From: Caldithrix sp.
GTDB taxonomy: Bacteria > KSB1 > UBA2214 > DYKH01
Reading direction: 5' to 3'
Assembly: GCA_020722685.1 (NCBI GenBank)
Contig: DYKH01000067.1
Location: forward strand, 1-10,137
Length of the DNA stretch: 10,137 nucleotides
Positions 5,478 through 10,137 of this stretch are shown here, piece after piece. The notes below the pieces were generated by a model that did not search any database, was not told the DNA's origin, and was given only the letters and a program-made list of their open reading frames with translations. Every line of letters starts with the position of its first letter. The stretch's first letter is position 1. The translations under genes and the position numbers were made by a program.

Positions 5478-6890
5478 ATGAATTCCGACAACGCAACTTC
5501 TGAAAAAGCCGTCCGCACACCGCCGAAAGGTTTAGCAATTTTGGTCATGGTGGGCCCGGCGTTCATTTGGTGTGCCGAATACATCGGCTCCGGCGAAGTC
5601 ATTCTATCCACCCGCGTCGGCGCCATCTTGGGGTCCGGGGTGATATGGGCGATTTTCTTTGGCATTTTTCTAAAATACTGGATCGGCATGAGCGGCGCGC
5701 GCTACACCGTTTGTACTGGCGAGGGCATGATCGATCTCTTTGACCGGATTCCCGGCCCGCGCCATTGGGTCATCTGGATCGTTCTGGTCGTGCAATTCAT
5801 CAGCGCCACCATCGCCATCGGCTCCATCGCTTCGGCAGCGGGCGTTTTTGTCAATGCGCTCGTGCCGATCAGCCCCTACTTTGGCGGCTGGTTCGTGACC
5901 GTCTTCGCTCTCGTCGTAGTTTGGTCCGGCGTGTTCGACATGCTGAAAATGATCATGAGCTTCTTTGTGTTCATCATCATTACTGGCGTTCTGCACGTAG
6001 CGATTACCGTCTTTCCAGGTTGGACTGTTCTTTTGCAGGGGCTACTCCCGTGCGTTCCGGCCGTTCCGGAATGGGCGCTCTCCCTAAGCGACGGACATGC
6101 CAATCCCTGGCGCGAGATTCTACCCTTATTAGGATGGGCAGCGGGCGGATTCGCCAGTCAGGTTTGGTACACCTACTGGGTCTTGGGGGCCGGTTATGGG
6201 GCCGCTGCCGGACGCGACTATGGCCGGCCGGCGGATTTGACGATGTTACGCAATTTGAGCCGCCAGGCAGCAGAGAGAATAAAAGGTTGGTGCCGCGTTG
6301 TTTACACCGATGCTACCATCGCCATGCTGATCGGCAACGTTGTGACCATCAGCTTTATGCTGGCAGGCGCGGGAGTTCTGCGACCCAACCATCTCGCCCC
6401 GCAAGGCGAAAGCGTTGCCCTGACCCTATCAAGTATCTTCTCATCACAATGGGGCGCATTGGGCGGCGTCGTTTTCATGGCGGCCGCCGCGGCCGCATTG
6501 ATCAGCACGCAAGTCGGACAGTTGGCAGGCTGGCCGCGCCTACTCGCCGACTGCGCCCGCTTGTGCATTCCCGGCTTTAATCAGTTACCGTGGAAAAAAC
6601 AATTCCGCATAATTTTGCTGTTCTTTTTCTGCAGCAATATGTTCATTGTCTACTCGCTGGGATTCAAGCCGGTCTTTTTGGTAAAGCTGGGAGCGGTCTT
6701 GGATGGGCTGCTTCTCACTCCCCTCCAAGCCGTTTGGGTGGGCATTGGACTTTATGTCGTTTTGCCAAAGCTGTTGTCTGGAGAAGCCAGACCAATCCTG
6801 AAACCACATTGGATCTTTGCGGTAGGCCTGGCGCTGGCATTTTTGGTATTTGGCTATTTTTGCGTTTTTCAGATTCCATTTACCCTTTGA
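5478..6890 (+). CDS. Nramp-fold transporter lacking canonical metal-binding motifs
   Basis: A 470-residue inner-membrane protein with about 11 hydrophobic helices and the organisation of the Nramp (natural resistance-associated macrophage protein) family. The first helix reads VGPAFIWCAEYIGSGEVI (24-42), matching Nramp's GPG....YIDPGN opening in register, but the DPGN motif is replaced by GSGE. In helix 6, where Nramp carries the metal-ligating Met-Pro-His, this protein has GWAAGGFASQVWYTYWV (219-235). It therefore belongs to a divergent Nramp-related clade, and the usual Mn/Fe selectivity should not be assumed. GARYTVCTGEGMIDLF (73-88) and GRDYGRPADL lie in cytoplasmic or loop segments. The ATG at 5478 follows an AGGGAAG about 14 bases upstream, which is longer than ideal. 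The fold call is good; the substrate is unknown. Confidence 0.87.
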   Translation: MNSDNATSEKAVRTPPKGLAILVMVGPAFIWCAEYIGSGEVILSTRVGAILGSGVIWAIFFGIFLKYWIGMSGARYTVCTGEGMIDLFDRIPGPRHWVIWIVLVVQFISATIAIGSIASAAGVFVNALVPISPYFGGWFVTVFALVVVWSGVFDMLKMIMSFFVFIIITGVLHVAITVFPGWTVLLQGLLPCVPAVPEWALSLSDGHANPWREILPLLGWAAGGFASQVWYTYWVLGAGYGAAAGRDYGRPADLTMLRNLSRQAAERIKGWCRVVYTDATIAMLIGNVVTISFMLAGAGVLRPNHLAPQGESVALTLSSIFSSQWGALGGVVFMAAAAAALISTQVGQLAGWPRLLADCARLCIPGFNQLPWKKQFRIILLFFFCSNMFIVYSLGFKPVFLVKLGAVLDGLLLTPLQAVWVGIGLYVVLPKLLSGEARPILKPHWIFAVGLALAFLVFGYFCVFQIPFTL

Positions 6891-6973
6891 TGGTTCTTCG
6901 CCGCCGGATCGCTGGCAAACGTTTCACCTCAGCGCCTCGCGATCATCAAAGGCTCGGCAGATATGACAAGCTT

Positions 6974-6986
6974 GGAGGTACTCTTG
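6974..6986 (+). promoter_or_regulatory. Strong Shine-Dalgarno and TTG start of the secreted protease
   Basis: GGAGG at 6974-6978 lies 5 bases before a TTG codon at 6984-6986 that is in frame with the protease. The only in-frame ATG, at 6963, lies upstream of this GGAGG and has only a weak AAAGG at a longer distance. The arrangement favours TTG as the true start. Confidence 0.6.
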
Positions 6987-8630
6987 ACCATTCACCGTCT
7001 ACTCGCTTTGCCCTTCTTTTGCTTATGTGTCTCTCCACTATTCGCCGGTGATCAGCCGGTTTTGGAGCAGGCAAAAAGAACGCCGGTCATTCATGAAAGT
7101 GTCTCGGCGTTCTTGCGGTCGCAACCTATGGATGCGCCCGCTCCGGTCTGGGTGTATTTTACCGACAAAGGTGTCAAATCCATGCCGGAGTTTCGCGCGG
7201 CCCTTGAGACTGCCGAAGGGATGATGAGTAAACGAGCGTTCCAGCGTCGCGCCAAAGTAATGCGAGGGAACGTCGTTGCTTTTTCCGACTTGCCGGTATA
7301 CGATGCTTACCTCGCCCAACTCCAGTCCTTGGGATTTCGCCAACGCCATATTAGCCGATGGTTGAACGCGGTGAGCGGGATTGTCGAGCAAGCCCAACTG
7401 CCATCCCTGGCCGCGCTTCCTTTTGTCAGGCAAATCACCTTGCTGCATTCGAGTCGTCGGCTGCCTGAGCCGAAAGACCTCGAGCAAAATCCCGAACAAG
7501 GTCCAGTCGAAAGCTATCATTTGCAGTATGGTCGATCATTGACCCAATTAGAGCAAATCAACGTCCCTGCTGTCCACGACCTCGGTTATGCCGGCCAAAA
7601 CGTGCTCATCTGCATGCTGGACACCGGCTACGATCTACGCCATGAATCCCTGCACCACATCGATCCGGTCGGCGAGCATGATTTTATTTTCAACGACGAC
7701 GTTACGCGTAATGAAGCCGGGCAGGATGTATCGGATCAGCACGAGCACGGCACCATGACCTTGTCGGTCATCGGTGGGTCAAAAGCAGACACACTTTATG
7801 GGCCAGCCTATCAGGCGCAGTTCATCTTGGCTAAGACCGAAGACATACGTAGCGAAACGCCCATCGAGGAGGACAATTGGGTGGCTGCTATCGAGTGGGC
7901 GGAAGGTCTGGGCGCCGACGTCGCCAGCAGCTCGTTGGGCTACTATGACTGGTACACCTATGAGGACATGAATGGCGATACGGCCGTCACCACCAAGGCC
8001 GCAGACATGGCGGCGGCTCGCGGCGTGGTGGTTTGTGTTGCTGCCGGCAATTGGCGACAAGATAGCTGGCACTACATCAGCGCCCCTGCCGACGCCGATA
8101 GCATCATAACAGTTGGCGCTGTGAACGACAAAGGCATAATCGCCAGCTTCAGCTCTGCCGGCCCTACGTTCGACGGTCGCATCAAACCGGAGGTCGTTGC
8201 TATGGGCGTCTTGGATTGGACGGCCAACCCGGCAAAGGGCCCCACCGAGTATCGCTACGCCAGCGGGACTTCGTTCTCCACGCCGTTGATCGGAGGTGTG
8301 GCCGCGTTGCTTGTACAAGCGCATCCGACCTGGACGCCCATGCAAGTGCGCGAGGCGTTGATGCTGACGGCCAATCGAGCCGTCAATCCCGATACGCTCT
8401 ACGGTTGGGGTCTGGTCGACGCCTTGAAAGCGATTCAATACCATCAAAAAGGCGACGTGGACGGCAATGACCAGTGGAACTCGGAGGACGCTTTGTTTGC
8501 GGCGAAAATCCTTTTGGGCACCTCTTCCTATACTGAAGATGAATTCCGCGCCGCCGACATGAACAGCGATGGGACGGTCGATATCTTTGATATCGTGAAG
8601 ATGGTGCGCCTCAGCGCGAATCTTCCGTGA
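6984..8630 (+). CDS. Secreted subtilisin-like (S8) serine protease with C-terminal dockerin
   Basis: An extracellular endopeptidase; residues are numbered from the in-frame ATG at 6963 (555 aa), while the preferred TTG start gives 548. A signal peptide spans about 8-28 (TIHR, then LLALPFFCLCVSPLFA, cleavage near AGD). Residues about 60-165 look like an inhibitory propeptide. The catalytic triad is complete: D220 in CMLDTGYD, H262 in QHEHGT, S437 in SGTSFSTP, with oxyanion N363 in AAGN. Residues 497-553 form a type I dockerin with two calcium-loop repeats, GDVDGNDQWNSED and DMNSDGTVDIFD. Free-standing dockerins outside cellulosomes are common in environmental bacteria and may help calcium-dependent folding or cohesin attachment. 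The TTG start removes E5 from the signal peptide n-region, which supports it. The gene is 93 bases from the transporter and is probably transcribed separately or at the end of that operon. Confidence 0.93.
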   Translation: MTIHRLLALPFFCLCVSPLFAGDQPVLEQAKRTPVIHESVSAFLRSQPMDAPAPVWVYFTDKGVKSMPEFRAALETAEGMMSKRAFQRRAKVMRGNVVAFSDLPVYDAYLAQLQSLGFRQRHISRWLNAVSGIVEQAQLPSLAALPFVRQITLLHSSRRLPEPKDLEQNPEQGPVESYHLQYGRSLTQLEQINVPAVHDLGYAGQNVLICMLDTGYDLRHESLHHIDPVGEHDFIFNDDVTRNEAGQDVSDQHEHGTMTLSVIGGSKADTLYGPAYQAQFILAKTEDIRSETPIEEDNWVAAIEWAEGLGADVASSSLGYYDWYTYEDMNGDTAVTTKAADMAAARGVVVCVAAGNWRQDSWHYISAPADADSIITVGAVNDKGIIASFSSAGPTFDGRIKPEVVAMGVLDWTANPAKGPTEYRYASGTSFSTPLIGGVAALLVQAHPTWTPMQVREALMLTANRAVNPDTLYGWGLVDALKAIQYHQKGDVDGNDQWNSEDALFAAKILLGTSSYTEDEFRAADMNSDGTVDIFDIVKMVRLSANLP

Positions 8631-8635
8631 AGATT
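8619..8635 (+). repeat. Hairpin overlapping the protease stop codon
   Basis: AATCTTC (8619-8625) and GAAGATT (8629-8635) are perfect complements around the loop CGT, and the TGA stop lies within the structure. No T-tract follows, so it is not a standard intrinsic terminator. It could protect the mRNA 3' end or be chance. Confidence 0.35.
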
Positions 8636-8680
8636 ACCATGAAAATTAGACTTCTTTAGATCCTTCAGGATGATGCTCTC

Positions 8681-8813
8681 TAACCGCCGAGTTCGCCAAG
8701 AAGGCGCAAAGAGCGCCAGAACGATTGAATTACAACGCGGTGTCCATCTATTCACTGTCGAGTATGAGTATCCTTTGCGAGCTTTGCGCCTCCTTTGGGC
8801 ACTTTGCGGTTAC
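8681..8813. repeat. Imperfect inverted-repeat element of GCGCAAAG type
   Basis: The left arm (8681-8722) begins TAACCGCCGAGTTCGCCAAG and continues with AGGCGCAAAG. The right arm (8772-8813) ends CTTTGCGGTTA. Reverse-complementing the right arm and aligning without gaps gives 29 matches in the outer 38 positions, including TAACCGC at the ends and AGGCGCAAAG inside. The central spacer is about 50 bases. Each arm is itself built from repeated GC-rich CGCAAAG-like units. This closely resembles a class of dispersed intergenic repeats seen in several environmental phyla (units such as CGCAAAG, with GCGGTTA ends), known to me from genome reading and not searched here. It could form a long cruciform or RNA hairpin. 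Confidence 0.75.
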
Positions 8814-8925
8814 CAAGAAGGGCCCTATTTCCATCATTATCGAGCTGCCAGCCTGCCATGGCAATTCCAATCCGTCCATGGAACAGAGAATAACGAAAGC
8901 GCGGCTTAATTATCGACCGGGCGAC

Positions 8926-8945
8926 TGCTTGTTTCCTCACAAGCA
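8926..8945. repeat. Short perfect hairpin in the GH42 upstream region
   Basis: TGCTTGT (8926-8932) and ACAAGCA (8939-8945) form a 7-base-pair stem with a TTCCTC loop. No T-tract follows. It may be an operator or chance. Confidence 0.3.
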
Positions 8946-9186
8946 CGCCGCAAAAAGGCAAAACGATTTTAGGCAAGACCATTAATAGGCCTCGTGAAGA
9001 TTGACAAAAACCATAACAGAAAATTGCTGTAGCCGGATTACTTGTCCTAACCGACAATTATTCTGCCAACTGTCCGAACCAACGGTTTTGCTCCAAATAG
9101 TCTTGCCTTTTTGGTTTTATATCTGACGATTCACCCATAGTCTTCAATTCTTCACCACAATTCAAACAACGCAACCAGCTTGCTAT

Positions 9187-9192
9187 GGGAGG
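9187..9192 (+). promoter_or_regulatory. Ribosome binding site of the GH42 gene
   Basis: GGGAGG lies 4 bases before the ATG at 9197. It fixes the start of a gene that has no stop codon inside the window. Confidence 0.75.
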
Positions 9193-9196
9193 TACC

Positions 9197-10137
9197 ATGC
9201 GTTTTTTTCAATCCATTTTACCCATCCTACTAATCATTTTGCTGGGAGGACAAACTTTGCTTGCGCAGAATTCCTCTGAATATTTCCAAGCCGGCGACCT
9301 GATGACCATTGGCGCCTACTATTACCCAGAAGCATGGCCGCGGGAACAATGGCCGCGCGACATTGCCAACATCAAAAAGCTCGGCCTCGAATTCGTGCAC
9401 ATGGGCGAATTCGCCTGGGCATTCATGGAGCCACAGGAAGGTCAATACTCTTTCGCCTGGTTGGAAGAAAACGTCCGGCTCTGTGCGCAACAAGGATTAA
9501 AGGTCATTCTTTGTACACCTTCAGCAACTCCGCCGATCTGGCTGGTGCGCGCTCATCCAGAGGTGCTGATGGTAGATGCGCACGGCCGACGTGCGAATCA
9601 CGGCTCGCGCGCGCATGCTTGCTGGAGCGTTCCCCTCTACCGCGAGTATGTGGCCAAAATCATCGCCGAGCTTGGCAAGCGCTTTGGCAGCAATTCGACC
9701 GTTTGGGGCTGGCAGATCGACAACGAGCTTTCCCATTACGGCAAGCAATACTGCTATTGCGACTTTTGTCGCAGCAAATTTCGCCTCTGGCTGCAAAAGA
9801 AATATACCAACATCGAAAACCTGAACCGGGATTGGGGCAACGCTTTTTGGTCGCAGATGTACCAGAACTTTGACCAGATCGACATTCCCAATCAAGCGGA
9901 ACTGCCGCAGCAAGCCAATCCACATGCCTTGCTGGATTTCCAGCGCTGGTTTGCAGAGGAGGCTGCCGACTATATTCGCTTCCAGGCCAATGAGCTGCGC
10001 AAATACTGCAAGAACCAATGGATCACCACCAACTTTATGAGCATGCACAAGGACATCGATCCGTCCCTGTCGGGAAAGGATCTCGACGTCATGACCTGGA
10101 CGCTCTATCCTGTGCATGGCGACCTCAACGAAGGGCC
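9197..10137 (+). CDS. Secreted GH42 beta-galactosidase-like glycoside hydrolase (partial, 3' end outside window)
   Basis: The frame stays open from the ATG to the window edge, giving 313 residues. Residues 1-24 are a signal peptide (RFFQS, then a leucine/isoleucine-rich core, ending LLAQ). The catalytic barrel begins at TIGAYYYPEAWPREQWPRDI (37-56), the hallmark opening of GH42, and continues with the TPSATPPIWL loop (107-116). The acid/base is E177 in GWQIDNEL. Four cysteines, C142, C186, C188 and C191, sit at offsets -35, +9, +11 and +14 from E177. As I recall the Thermus A4 enzyme, these are the same offsets as its zinc ligands relative to its acid/base. The catalytic nucleophile is expected some 35 residues past the window end. 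GH42 enzymes release terminal beta-galactose; a signal peptide suggests polysaccharide or oligosaccharide use outside the cytoplasm. A strong ribosome binding site supports the start. Confidence 0.92.
   Translation, partial: MRFFQSILPILLIILLGGQTLLAQNSSEYFQAGDLMTIGAYYYPEAWPREQWPRDIANIKKLGLEFVHMGEFAWAFMEPQEGQYSFAWLEENVRLCAQQGLKVILCTPSATPPIWLVRAHPEVLMVDAHGRRANHGSRAHACWSVPLYREYVAKIIAELGKRFGSNSTVWGWQIDNELSHYGKQYCYCDFCRSKFRLWLQKKYTNIENLNRDWGNAFWSQMYQNFDQIDIPNQAELPQQANPHALLDFQRWFAEEAADYIRFQANELRKYCKNQWITTNFMSMHKDIDPSLSGKDLDVMTWTLYPVHGDLNEG

Larger units (their letters stand above)
8631..9196. other. 566-base intergenic region with repeat and leader of the GH42 gene
   Basis: No credible gene is present. 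The left third holds the large imperfect inverted repeat at 8681-8813. The middle holds a 10-base palindrome TGCCATGGCA (8854-8863) and a TGCTTGT/ACAAGCA hairpin (8926-8945). The right part (about 9000-9186) is AT-richer and probably carries the promoter of the GH42 gene, for example the TTTTATAT at 9115-9122, but no properly spaced -35/-10 pair stands out. Short ORFs across the repeat yield low-complexity Leu-Cys-Ala strings and are translation of the repeat, not proteins. Confidence 0.7.

Noticed and set aside
6889..7051. ORF starting at an ATG overlapping the transporter stop (MVLRRRIAGKRF...)
   Set aside because: It overlaps the protease signal-peptide region in another frame, is arginine-rich and low in plausibility, and the protease frame explains the sequence better.
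8579..8595. Perfect inverted repeat CGATATC-TTT-GATATCG
   Set aside because: It encodes the conserved VDIFDIV segment of the dockerin, so the symmetry is explained by codons for a repeated Asp-Ile pattern.
8725..8985. An 86-codon ORF containing ILCELCASFGHFAV
   Set aside because: The Leu-Cys-Ala string is translation of the right arm of the inverted repeat. It has no ribosome binding site and no family resemblance.

Overview
The window is about 10.1 kb of bacterial chromosome with roughly balanced base composition. Every recognisable gene is on the + strand. The gene content fits a free-living, secretion-capable Gram-negative-type bacterium, possibly an uncultured FCB-group lineage such as KSB1/Calditrichota. 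It includes a membrane-anchored alkaline-phosphatase-superfamily enzyme with a small helper-like ORF, a secreted subtilase ending in a dockerin, a secreted GH42 glycosidase, and a non-coding inverted repeat built from GCGCAAAG-like units. The taxonomic guess rests on gene flavour only and is weak. No rRNA, tRNA, CRISPR array, transposase or phage gene was seen.

Layout. (1) Positions 6-3028 form a tight three-gene operon: an N-terminally anchored phosphodiesterase/phosphatase, a 63-residue ribbon-helix-helix-like protein, and a three-helix membrane protein with a large extracytoplasmic domain. The spacings are 10 and 4 bases, and the first start codon overlaps a stop codon from upstream. (2) Positions 3029-3568 are a 540-base non-coding gap holding a weak terminator, a small hairpin, and two copies of the dyad ATTGA-N3-TCAAT exactly 300 bases apart. 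(3) Positions 3569-3820 encode a DUF2283 protein, followed by a terminator-like hairpin. (4) Positions 3911-6890 hold a DUF1611/DgcN-like P-loop protein, a four-helix membrane protein and an Nramp-fold transporter that lacks the canonical metal-binding motifs. (5) Positions 6984-8630 encode a secreted S8 (subtilisin) protease with a C-terminal dockerin; a TTG start is preferred. (6) Positions 8631-9196 are a 566-base non-coding gap with a large imperfect inverted repeat at 8681-8813. (7) Positions 9197 to the window end hold the first 313 residues of a secreted GH42 beta-galactosidase-like enzyme, which runs off the edge before its nucleophile.

How the genes fit together. The first three genes are probably co-transcribed and may act together at the membrane. 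The DUF1611 protein, four-helix protein and transporter lie head to tail and could form a transport or amino-acid-derivative module, but the spacings (85 and 54 bases) only permit this and do not prove it. The protease and glycosidase look like separately transcribed secreted degradative enzymes. The most promising leads for something undescribed are the phosphodiesterase/RHH/three-helix module, the motif-less Nramp homologue beside an orphan DUF1611 gene, and the two kinds of intergenic repeat.
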